From: Planctomycetia bacterium
GTDB taxonomy: Bacteria; Planctomycetota; Planctomycetia; Pirellulales; UBA1268
Direction of reading: 5' to 3'
Length of the DNA stretch: 6,630 bases
Assembly (NCBI GenBank): GCA_010027105.1
Contig: RGVT01000150.1
Span: 1-6,630, forward strand
Each line of letters begins with the position of its first letter. Position 1 is the stretch's first letter. Below are positions 1 through 5,959 of the stretch, in pieces. The position numbers were made by a program, and so were the translations under genes. The notes below the pieces were generated by a model. It had not been told where the DNA came from and searched no databases. It saw nothing but the letters and a program-made list of their open reading frames with translations.

Positions 1-321
1 GAGGGCGATGCCTCCCTTGGCCCCGCCGTAGGGGAGGTTCACGACGGCCGTCTTCCAGGTCATGAGCGCGGCCAGGGCCCGGACCTCGTCGAGGTCGACC
101 TGCGGGTGGTAGCGGAGGCCGCCCTTCATCGGGCCGCGGGCGTCGTTGTGCTGCACGCGATAGCCGACGTAGGTGGTGATCTGGCCGGAGTCGAGTTCCA
201 CCGGGATCTGCACCTGCACCTCACGCTTCGCGCCGAGGAGCTGGCGGCGCACGCCGGCGGAGAGGTCGAGCTGGTCGGCGGCGCGGTCGAAATAAATGCG
301 GCTGGCTTCGCTCGAGCGCAT
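1..321 (-). CDS. gdhA: Glutamate dehydrogenase, N-terminal part (cut by window edge)
   Basis: This gene encodes a Glu/Leu/Phe/Val dehydrogenase-family enzyme, most likely hexameric cytoplasmic glutamate dehydrogenase, which interconverts 2-oxoglutarate plus ammonia and glutamate with NAD(P)H. Only 107 codons are visible, covering the substrate-binding N-terminal domain; the Rossmann cofactor domain lies beyond the left edge. I see the family signatures HNDARGPMKGGLRYHP (residues 58-73), LMTWKTAVVNLPYGGAKGG (86-104), and lysines K66, K90 and K102. Their 24 and 12 residue spacing matches the substrate and catalytic lysines of Clostridium symbiosum GDH (K89, K113, K125). The ATG at 321-319 is the start because an in-frame TAA (357-355) lies 12 codons upstream. 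A GGAG about 13 nt upstream is a poor ribosome-binding site. The gene is transcribed divergently from the pseudokinase gene. NAD versus NADP preference cannot be read from this part. A leucine dehydrogenase is less likely given the motif match. Confidence 0.93.
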   Translation of the reverse strand, partial: MRSSEASRIYFDRAADQLDLSAGVRRQLLGAKREVQVQIPVELDSGQITTYVGYRVQHNDARGPMKGGLRYHPQVDLDEVRALAALMTWKTAVVNLPYGGAKGGIAL

Positions 322-464
322 GGTACGGACGGGCTCCGTCGGGAGGCGGCGATCTTATCGGCCGCCGTTCGCCGCTCACAAGGACTCCCGCGCGTGGCCC
401 GCGGCGGGTGCCGGCGGTTAGGATGATTTCGCTCGATCCGCGGTGAGACGCACCACCCACGCCC
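322..464. promoter_or_regulatory. Divergent intergenic region between gdhA and the pseudokinase gene
   Basis: These 143 bp separate two divergent start codons and should hold both promoters. On the minus strand, TTGTGA (381-376) and TAAGAT (357-352) are 18 bp apart. Each matches the sigma-70 consensus at 4 of 6 positions, and they would start gdhA transcription roughly 25 nt before its ATG. On the plus strand the only comparable element is TAGGAT (419-424), 40 bp before the pseudokinase ATG, with no convincing -35 box. No clear operator palindrome is visible. Planctomycete promoter consensus is poorly known to me, so these are weak candidates. Confidence 0.25.
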
Positions 465-3400
465 ATGCCCACCCCCACCCCAGGCCAGTTCTGGACGCTC
501 GTCGCCGAGACCGGGCTGGTCGATCACGACCGGCTCGCCGCCCTGCGCTCGGAGTTCGAGATCGAGTCGCTCTCGCCCGCCGCCGGACCCGACGCCGTCA
601 CCGAGGCGATCGCCAAATGGCTCGTGCGTCGCAAGGTGATCACGCTCTGGCAGGCGCGGCGGCTGGTGCGCGGCGAGCGCGGGCCGTTTTTCATGGGCGA
701 CTACCGGCTGCTCGAGCGGCTGGAGAAGGACTCCTACCAGGGGGGCGGGAGGGGGCACCTGTTCCGGGCGCTCCACGAGCCCTCGGGTCGCAGGCTCCTG
801 CTCGTGCTGCTCGACGCGGAGCGGTGCCGCGACCTCGAGGTGTGGACCGACATCGTCCGCCGGACCACCGCGGCCAACCGGGCCGTCGACCCGGTCCTCT
901 CGCGGACCTGGGCGCTCGAGCAGGGGGGCGGGCAGCGGTTCATCGCCTGCGAGGACGTGGTCGGCACCACGCTCACGCCGGAACTCGCGGCCCGCGGTCC
1001 GCGGCCGGTGGCGGAGGCCGTGCCGCTCGTGCTCTCGATCGCGCGGGCCGTCGCCGAACTTCACCGGCTCGGGCTCGTGCACGGCGGCGTCTCGCTCGAG
1101 GCCCTGCGCCGCGAGCCGGCGGCCGCTGGAGACGACATCGCGACGGGGCGCGTACGACTCCTGCAGTTTCCGCTCGCGGCCGACCCCCACGTGGTGCCGC
1201 CGCGGCCGGCGACGGACGGGCCCGAGGCGCTCGAACGGCTCGGCTCGCGGGCCGCGTTTCTGGCGCCGGAGCTGCTGCTGCCGGGCGCCGCATGCACTCC
1301 GCGCAGCGACGTCTACGCGCTCGGCTGCGTCCTCCACGCACTGCTCACCGGGCGGCTGCCGTGCTGGCAGGGGGACGCGGAGCGGACGCTCGCCCAGGCG
1401 GCTTTCGTGGGGCCGGAGCCGCTCGGCCCGCCGCAGGTGCCGTCCGAGGTGGCGGCGCTCGTCTCGTACCTCGTGGCTCGGGATCCGGCGGCCCGCTACC
1501 AGTCGGCGGCCGAGGCGGCCGACGCGATCGCCGCCTGCCTCGGCCTTCCGCCCGTGTCGCCCGTGCTTCCCGCACAGCAGCCGTGCATCGGCCTGCCCGC
1601 GGCGAACGCACCACCGACCGCAGCGGGGGTGCCCGTCGCGCCTGCGCTGCCCGTCGCGCCTGCGCTGCCCGTCGCGCCTGCGCTGCCCGTCGCGCCTGCG
1701 CTGCCCGTCGCGCCTGCGCTGCCCGTCGCGCCTGCGCTGCCCGTGGCTCCCGTGGTCGTGGCGCGGCTGTCGCGTCGGCCGCGGTCTCGCGGGCTCGCCT
1801 GGGGCCTCGGGCTCGCGGCAGGCGCGATTCTGGCCGCCGGAGCGTTCCTGGTCACGGCGTGGAAGCCGCCCGTCGCACCGTCGGAGCCGCGGAAGCAGCA
1901 GAAAAAGCCCGTCGGCGCGGCCGAGGTCGCGCACCGGCCGCAGGAGTCGCCGCCACCCGATCCGCCCCCGCGCGACGACGCGCGCCCGACCGACCCGCCG
2001 CCCGAGTCACCACCTGATCAGCCGCGCGAATCGCGCCCGCAGACCGCGCTCGTCGACGCGGCCGACGTGCCCTGGGCCTCACCCACGGCCGGACCGCCGC
2101 CGACGCTCGTCCACCTGCCGCCTGGGTCCCAAATCGTGCTCCTGGCGCGGCCGGCCGACCTGCTCGGCCGCGCCGAAGGCCGGCGGTTCGTGCGGGCCCT
2201 CGGGCCGCGGGTGGAGGGGGCGCTCGCGGCGGTCGCGGCCGCGTGCGGATGCGCAGTCGAGGAGATCGACGCCATCCAGGCGGGGTGGCAGACCGACCCC
2301 GAGGCAGGGCCCGACGCCGTCACCGGCGGGTGGGCGGCATGGGGACGCGCGGCCCTCCCGGTGGCGGAAGACGAGTCACTCCGCGACCGGGCCTGGGGGG
2401 CGACGAAGCGCCGCGCCGCCGGCCCCGAAACGCTGTTCGTCGGTGCGACCCGGGCCTACTGGCTGCCGAACGACGGCGGGGGCCGCGTGCTCGTCGCCGC
2501 GCCGGAGAAGCTGCTCGAGGCCACGGTGGCGGCCCATGCCTCGGCCGCAGACCGCGCCGCCGCAGCCGACTGGCGGGGCCGGCTCGAGGCGGCGCTGCCG
2601 CGCGACCTCGAGGAGCTCGTCGGCATGCTCGACGCATCCCGGCATCTCACGCTCTTCGGCGCGCCGAACTATCTCCTGCACGACGGCCGCCCGCTCCTCG
2701 CCGGCCCGCTCGCCAGGCTGGTCGAGCCGCTCGGCGGCCTGCTGCGGTCGGAATCGGCGGCGGCTGCGGTCTCGGTGCACTGCGCCGATTCGTTCTACGC
2801 CGAGGTCGACGCCGTGGCCGCGGCGGCCCGCTCGGCCCGCAAGGAGGCCGCCGACCTCGCCGGCCGCCTGGTGGCACTGGCCGACGACGTCGAGGAGTAT
2901 TGCAACGCGCTCGACCCGCACCCCTACGGCCGCAAGCTCGTGATGCGGCTGCCGCGGATGCTCGGCATCCTCGCGGCGAACCTCCGATCCGGAGCCGAGG
3001 GAAAGGGGATCGTGGTCAACTGCCATCTGCCCGAGCAGGCGGGGCACAACCTGGCGCTCGCCGCCGAGCTCGCGATCGAGCAAACGCCGGCGGCAACGTT
3101 CGCCGCCGCGCCGGCCGGCGGCGCACCGCCCCAGACGGCCGCCGACCGGCTGGCCAAACGGATCTCGCTCACGTTCCCCCGCGACACGCTCGAAAAGTCG
3201 ATCCAGATGCTCGCCGAGGAGATCGGGGTGCCGATCGAGATCCTGGGGAAGGACCTCGAGCTCGAGGGGATCACGAAGAACCAGTCCTTCGGCCTCGACG
3301 AGCGTGACCAGCCCGCCGAGGCGATCCTGCGCACGATCCTTGCCCGGAGCAATCCCGACGGGAAACTGGTGTACGTGTTCCGGCGGCGTGACGGCGCCGA

Positions 3401-3500
3401 GTCGATCGACGTCACGACGCGGGCAGCCGCCGCGAAGCGCGGTGACGCGCTCCCGGCAGCGTTCGCCGCCGGCGGACCGAAAGGCGAGGATCCCCGATGA
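465..3500 (+). CDS. Planctomycete-type membrane pseudokinase with STN/secretin-like C-terminus
   Basis: This 1011-residue protein is predicted to be anchored by one transmembrane helix. Residues 1-75 are a short N-terminal module (FWTLVAETGL, then WLVRRKVITLWQARRLVRG) that I recognise from planctomycete Ser/Thr kinases. Residues 80-355 have a kinase fold. The C-lobe landmarks are intact: APE at 267-269, SDVYALGC at 281-288 and ARDPAARY near 340. The active site is not: the beta-3 strand (110-117, RLLLVLLD) has no lysine, HRD is HGG (206-208) with alanine at the usual asparagine, and DFG is QFP (234-236). A Pro/Ala repeat (390-425), basic stretch (434-442), transmembrane helix (444-466) and proline-rich linker (467-545) follow. 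Residues 550-870 form a domain I cannot name. Residues 897-985 resemble an STN/secretin N-domain. The kinase part should be cytoplasmic and the C-terminus outside. An in-frame TGA at 444-446 fixes the ATG at 465, which has no clear Shine-Dalgarno site. Most likely role: ligand sensing or scaffolding, by inference. Confidence 0.88.
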   Translation: MPTPTPGQFWTLVAETGLVDHDRLAALRSEFEIESLSPAAGPDAVTEAIAKWLVRRKVITLWQARRLVRGERGPFFMGDYRLLERLEKDSYQGGGRGHLFRALHEPSGRRLLLVLLDAERCRDLEVWTDIVRRTTAANRAVDPVLSRTWALEQGGGQRFIACEDVVGTTLTPELAARGPRPVAEAVPLVLSIARAVAELHRLGLVHGGVSLEALRREPAAAGDDIATGRVRLLQFPLAADPHVVPPRPATDGPEALERLGSRAAFLAPELLLPGAACTPRSDVYALGCVLHALLTGRLPCWQGDAERTLAQAAFVGPEPLGPPQVPSEVAALVSYLVARDPAARYQSAAEAADAIAACLGLPPVSPVLPAQQPCIGLPAANAPPTAAGVPVAPALPVAPALPVAPALPVAPALPVAPALPVAPALPVAPVVVARLSRRPRSRGLAWGLGLAAGAILAAGAFLVTAWKPPVAPSEPRKQQKKPVGAAEVAHRPQESPPPDPPPRDDARPTDPPPESPPDQPRESRPQTALVDAADVPWASPTAGPPPTLVHLPPGSQIVLLARPADLLGRAEGRRFVRALGPRVEGALAAVAAACGCAVEEIDAIQAGWQTDPEAGPDAVTGGWAAWGRAALPVAEDESLRDRAWGATKRRAAGPETLFVGATRAYWLPNDGGGRVLVAAPEKLLEATVAAHASAADRAAAADWRGRLEAALPRDLEELVGMLDASRHLTLFGAPNYLLHDGRPLLAGPLARLVEPLGGLLRSESAAAAVSVHCADSFYAEVDAVAAAARSARKEAADLAGRLVALADDVEEYCNALDPHPYGRKLVMRLPRMLGILAANLRSGAEGKGIVVNCHLPEQAGHNLALAAELAIEQTPAATFAAAPAGGAPPQTAADRLAKRISLTFPRDTLEKSIQMLAEEIGVPIEILGKDLELEGITKNQSFGLDERDQPAEAILRTILARSNPDGKLVYVFRRRDGAESIDVTTRAAAAKRGDALPAAFAAGGPKGEDPR
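1631..1738 (+). repeat. Minisatellite: six perfect 18-bp tandem copies inside the pseudokinase gene
   Basis: The unit GCCCGTCGCGCCTGCGCT is repeated six times without a single mismatch, followed by a diverged seventh copy (1739-1756). In the coding frame it gives six PVAPAL hexapeptides (residues 390-425), a flexible Pro/Ala spacer between the kinase fold and the transmembrane helix. Eighteen bp is six codons, so gain or loss of units keeps the frame. Identity at synonymous positions points to recent expansion by slippage or unequal recombination rather than old conservation of the protein sequence. Confidence 0.97.
3486..3500 (+). promoter_or_regulatory. Ribosome-binding site and ATGA stop-start overlap of the pseudokinase and aroF genes
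   Basis: A purine-rich GAGG (3486-3489, inside AAGGCGAGGA) lies 7 nt before the ATG at 3497. That ATG overlaps the upstream TGA as ATGA (3497-3500). This is the standard layout for translational coupling, and it is the clearest Shine-Dalgarno site in the window. It supports the aroF start and suggests that DAHP synthase is translated by ribosomes finishing the pseudokinase. Confidence 0.65.
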
Positions 3501-4513
3501 TCATCGTGATGCAGGCCGGGGCGGTGCCGGCGGATCTCGACCGCGTCGTGCACCGTGTCGAGTCGCTGAGACTCAAGCCGCACGTGATCGTGGGCACCGA
3601 GCGCACGGTCGTGGCCGTCGTCGGCGACGAGCGCGACGCCACGGGAGCCGGCTTCGAGACGCTGCCGGGCGTGGCCTCCGTGCTGCCGATCCTCGCGCCC
3701 TACAAGGTGGCCAGCCGCGAGGTGCAGGCCGAAACGACGCTCGTGAAGGCCGGGCCGCTCGAGGTGGGCGGCAGCCGGATCGGCGTCATCGCCGGGCCCT
3801 GCTCGGTGGAGAGCGCCGAGCAGATCGTGGGCACGGCCCGGGCGGTGAAGGCCGCAGGCGCGCGCGGCCTGCGGGGCGGGGCGTTCAAGCCGCGGACGAG
3901 CCCCTACAGTTTCCAGGGGATGAAGGAGAAGGGGCTCGAACTGCTCGCCGAGGCCCGGGAAGCGACCGGCCTCGCGATCGTGACGGAGGTGGTGGCCCCC
4001 GAGGACGTGCCGCTCGTGGCCCGCTACGCCGACGTGCTCCAGGTGGGCGCCCGCAACATGCAGAACTACCGTCTCCTCGAGGCGGTGGGCCGCACGCACA
4101 CGCCCGTGCTCCTCAAGCGCGGCCCTGCGGCCACCGTGGAGGAACTCCTGCTCGCGGCGGAATACGTCCTCGACGCCGGCAACCGCCAGGTGATGCTCTG
4201 CGAGCGCGGGATCCGCACCTTCGAGACGCACACCCGCTTCACGCTCCCCCTGGCAACCGTGCCCTGGCTCCATGCCCGCACGCACCTGCCCGTGGTCGTC
4301 GATCCGAGCCACGGCACGGGCCACGCGAACCTCGTCGAGAGCATGGCCGCGGCGAGCGTGGCGGCGGGGGCCGACGGCCTGATCGTGGAGGTGCATCCCG
4401 ATCCCAAGTGCGCCTCGAGTGACGGCGCCCAGACACTCGACTTCGCGGCCTTCGGCCGGATGATGGACGTGTGCCGCCGCGTCGCCCAGGCGATCGGCCG
4501 GTCGCTCGGCTGA
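3497..4513 (+). CDS. aroF: 3-deoxy-7-phosphoheptulonate (DAHP) synthase, type I-beta with ferredoxin-like regulatory domain
   Basis: This enzyme condenses phosphoenolpyruvate with erythrose-4-phosphate to DAHP, the committed first step of the cytoplasmic shikimate pathway to aromatic amino acids. The 338 residues match the Thermotoga maritima enzyme so closely that the numbering coincides. The four metal ligands are C102 (in GPCSVE), H272 (DPSHGTG), E298 and D309. PEP-site residues include R126 and K131 (RGGAFKPRTSPYSFQG) and K207-R208 (LLKRG). QVGARNMQN (182-190) and CERGIRTFE (235-243) are also present. Residues 1 to about 68 form the ferredoxin-like domain that in the T. maritima protein mediates tyrosine/phenylalanine feedback inhibition, so allosteric control is expected. 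The gene overlaps the upstream pseudokinase by 4 bp and eboE follows after 22 bp, suggesting one operon. No active-site residue is missing. The symbol aroF is the usual name for this subfamily; aroG or aroA are also used. Confidence 0.97.
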   Translation: MIIVMQAGAVPADLDRVVHRVESLRLKPHVIVGTERTVVAVVGDERDATGAGFETLPGVASVLPILAPYKVASREVQAETTLVKAGPLEVGGSRIGVIAGPCSVESAEQIVGTARAVKAAGARGLRGGAFKPRTSPYSFQGMKEKGLELLAEAREATGLAIVTEVVAPEDVPLVARYADVLQVGARNMQNYRLLEAVGRTHTPVLLKRGPAATVEELLLAAEYVLDAGNRQVMLCERGIRTFETHTRFTLPLATVPWLHARTHLPVVVDPSHGTGHANLVESMAAASVAAGADGLIVEVHPDPKCASSDGAQTLDFAAFGRMMDVCRRVAQAIGRSLG

Positions 4514-4535
4514 GTCACGGCATCGCACTCCATTC

Positions 4536-5681
4536 ATGGCCTTTTCCCCGCTGCCGCTCGCCTATTGCACCAACGTGCATCCCTGTCGGGCCGTCGCCGA
4601 CGTGCCCGCGGTGCTCGATCGCCATGCGCTCGCGGTGCGCGAGCGGTGCGGTTTCGGGATCTCGGTGGGCCTGTGGCTGCCGGAGGCGGCCGTCGCAGCG
4701 CCCGGAGCCGCCGGCATCGTGGCCGATGCGCTCGCGCGCCGCAGCCTCTCCTGCCACACGCTCAACGCCTTTCCCTTCGGCGACTTCCACGACGCGCGTG
4801 TGAAGGAGACGGTGTATCTGCCCGACTGGGCCGACCGCCGCCGTCTCGACTACACGCTTGCCTGCGGCCACCTCCTTGCGGCGCTGCTCCCGCCGCGCGG
4901 CGAGGGGAGCATGTCGACCCTGCCGCTGGGGTTCAAAGGCTTCGACCACGGGCCCGGGTTCATGGCGGCAGCCGCCGACGCCCTCCTCGCCTGCGCCCGC
5001 GGGTTCGCCGCGCTCGAGGCCGTGACCGGCCAGGTGATCCGCCTGGCTCTCGAGCCCGAGCCGTGCTGTGTCCTCGAGACGACGGCCGAGACGATCACGT
5101 TCTTCACCACGCTGTTCGCACAAGCCGCCCGGGCCGGCGTCGAACGGGAAGCCCGCCGCCACCTCGGCGTGTGCTACGACGTCTGCCACCAGGCGGTCGA
5201 ATTCGAGGACGCGGCGGCGGCGATCGCCTCGTTCACCGCCGCCGGCGTACGGATCAACAAGGTGCAGGTGAGCTGCGCGATCGAGGCGACCGATCCCTCC
5301 GACCCCGCCCAACGCGAGGCCCTGCGGGCCTACGTCGAGCCCCGCTACCTGCATCAGACGATCGCCCGCTCGGCCGACGGCACGCTCCACCGGGCGATCG
5401 ATCTCACGGCCGACCTCATCGCCGACCCCGCCTGGCTCGACCGCGCTCCGTGGCGGATCCACTACCACGTGCCGGTCGACGCCGAGCGCATCGGGCCCCT
5501 GCGCACGACGCGCCGCGACCTCGAGGCAGCGCTGTTGGCGATCGGCAGACTCGACTACGCCCCCCACCTCGAGGTCGAGACATACACCTGGCCCGTGCTG
5601 CCCGGCACCGACCCGCTCGATCTCGCCTCCGGCATCGCCCGCGAACTGCTCGCCACCCGCGCCCTTCTCACACGCACGTAG
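4536..5681 (+). CDS. eboE: EboE-family TIM-barrel protein (metabolite traffic protein EboE)
   Basis: This 381-residue cytoplasmic protein resembles EboE, a sugar phosphate isomerase/epimerase-like TIM barrel. In cyanobacteria the Ebo proteins are needed to move a scytonemin precursor to the periplasm; EboE's own reaction is unknown. I recognise it from YCTNVHP (residues 10-16), LNAFPFGDFHDARVKETVYLPDW, and EGSMSTLPLGFK. Likely metal ligands in the xylose-isomerase/endonuclease-IV style are E173 (LALEPEP), D215 and H218 (YDVCH), H309 or H311 (HYH), and E348 (EVETYTWP). There is no signal peptide or membrane segment. The ATG at 4536 is chosen because the conserved core starts nine residues later; the frame is open upstream but offers no nearby ATG or GTG. 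No Shine-Dalgarno site is visible, so it may depend on aroF translation 22 bp upstream. No other ebo gene lies in the window, so it may be a stand-alone member. A general sugar isomerase-like assignment is the fallback. Confidence 0.85.
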   Translation: MAFSPLPLAYCTNVHPCRAVADVPAVLDRHALAVRERCGFGISVGLWLPEAAVAAPGAAGIVADALARRSLSCHTLNAFPFGDFHDARVKETVYLPDWADRRRLDYTLACGHLLAALLPPRGEGSMSTLPLGFKGFDHGPGFMAAAADALLACARGFAALEAVTGQVIRLALEPEPCCVLETTAETITFFTTLFAQAARAGVEREARRHLGVCYDVCHQAVEFEDAAAAIASFTAAGVRINKVQVSCAIEATDPSDPAQREALRAYVEPRYLHQTIARSADGTLHRAIDLTADLIADPAWLDRAPWRIHYHVPVDAERIGPLRTTRRDLEAALLAIGRLDYAPHLEVETYTWPVLPGTDPLDLASGIARELLATRALLTRT

Positions 5682-5791
5682 GACAGGCTTCAGCCATGCC
5701 CCCGTCTGAAAAAGGCTTCAGCCTGTCATGCCCCCGTCTGAAAAAGGCTTCAGCCTGTCATGCCCCCGTCTGAAAAAGGCTTCAGCCTGTC
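5682..5791. repeat. Three perfect 32-bp tandem repeats plus a partial copy, abutting the eboE stop
   Basis: Three identical 32-bp units occupy 5696-5727, 5728-5759 and 5760-5791. Each begins ATGCCCCCGTCTG, runs through an A5 tract, and ends AGGCTTCAGCCTGTC. A partial unit, GACAGGCTTCAGCC, sits at 5682-5695 directly after the eboE TAG, and the next ATG starts a copy that breaks off after 5792-5794. The partial copy keeps the left arm (GACAGGC-TTCA-GCC) and the full units keep the right arm (GGC-TTCA-GCCTGTC) of a palindrome whose complete form would be GACAGGC-TTCA-GCCTGTC. It may derive from a dispersed REP-like palindromic element. The units are contiguous with no spacers, so this is not a CRISPR. 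It may also act in termination. Confidence 0.96.
5709..5788 (-). terminator. Tandem hairpin-plus-T5 motifs facing mgtE read-through
   Basis: Read on the minus strand, each 32-bp unit contains AGGC-TGAA-GCCT, a 4-bp stem with a tetraloop, running directly into a T5 tract. In plus coordinates the stems are at 5713-5724, 5745-5756 and 5777-5788, and the A5 tracts at 5709-5713, 5741-5745 and 5773-5777. Three such motifs in series could stop transcription arriving from mgtE before it runs antisense into eboE. The stems are short for an intrinsic terminator, so this is a tentative reading. Confidence 0.3.
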
Positions 5792-5877
5792 ATGGATCAA
5801 CTTTTGTGGACCGAATTCACGAAACCCTCGCCTCCCGTTTTCCAGTTGAGGAGGCTTCGGGCGCCCACCCACACGCC

Positions 5878-5896
5878 GCCGGGCTGGAGGCCCGGC
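5878..5896. terminator. Perfect 7-bp GC hairpin in the convergent gap
   Basis: GCCGGGC (5878-5884), loop TGGAG, and GCCCGGC (5890-5896) form an all-GC 7-bp stem. Neither strand has a T-tract after it, so it is not a classical intrinsic terminator. Its place between two convergent genes makes a bidirectional stop or a 3'-end stabiliser plausible. Confidence 0.4.
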
Positions 5897-5904
5897 CATC
5901 AAGA

Positions 5905-5920
5905 GCGAATGGCGATTCGC
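5905..5920. repeat. Short inverted repeat with two alternative pairings
   Basis: GCGAAT (5905-5910) pairs with ATTCGC (5915-5920) around a 4-nt loop. An overlapping alternative pairs TGGCG (5910-5914) with CGCCA (5918-5922) around a 3-nt loop. It is the middle of three consecutive hairpins downstream of mgtE. No function can be assigned from the sequence. Confidence 0.35.
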
Positions 5921-5929
5921 CAGGCAAAG

Positions 5930-5946
5930 ATCGGCAGGAGGCCGAT
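5930..5946 (-). terminator. Hairpin just past the mgtE stop, possible mgtE terminator
   Basis: On the minus strand, ATCGGC, loop CTCCT, and GCCGAT form a perfect 6-bp stem beginning 13 nt after the mgtE stop codon, followed by CTTTG. The T-run is only three long, so termination would be weak or need the further hairpins and the repeat array beyond. Confidence 0.4.
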
Positions 5947-5959
5947 GCTTTGCGTGAAG

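Larger units (their letters stand above)
5792..5959. other. Non-coding convergent gap between the repeat array and mgtE
   Basis: This 168-bp stretch holds no convincing gene. Its base composition is visibly less GC-rich at the start (5792-5845) than the coding regions. It contains a weak 6-bp inverted repeat, GCCTCC/GGAGGC (5830-5835 with 5850-5855, 14-nt loop), followed by three perfect short hairpins annotated separately. Open frames crossing it start inside the 32-bp repeats or run antisense to mgtE, and have no recognisable protein content. Confidence 0.7.

Noticed and set aside
465..1560. Active Ser/Thr protein kinase annotation for the large central gene
   Set aside because: The HRD aspartate, the DFG motif and the beta-3 lysine are all absent, so catalytic activity is not supported by the sequence.
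126..1934. 602-codon open frame on the minus strand opposite the pseudokinase and crossing into gdhA
   Set aside because: It is extremely arginine- and glycine-rich, has no recognisable domain, includes the translated minisatellite as RRDGQ-type repeats, and lies antisense to two well supported genes. Long empty frames are expected at this GC content.
2924..4537. 537-codon open frame on the minus strand opposite aroF
   Set aside because: It is antisense to an enzyme with all catalytic residues intact, and its His/Arg/Gly-rich composition is typical of a shadow frame.
4565..5773. 402-codon plus-strand frame overlapping eboE and ending in the repeats
   Set aside because: It is an arginine-rich out-of-frame reading of eboE that reaches the repeats only because no stop intervenes.
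5696..5791. Possible CRISPR array
   Set aside because: The 32-bp units are directly contiguous with no spacers between them, and no cas gene is in the window.
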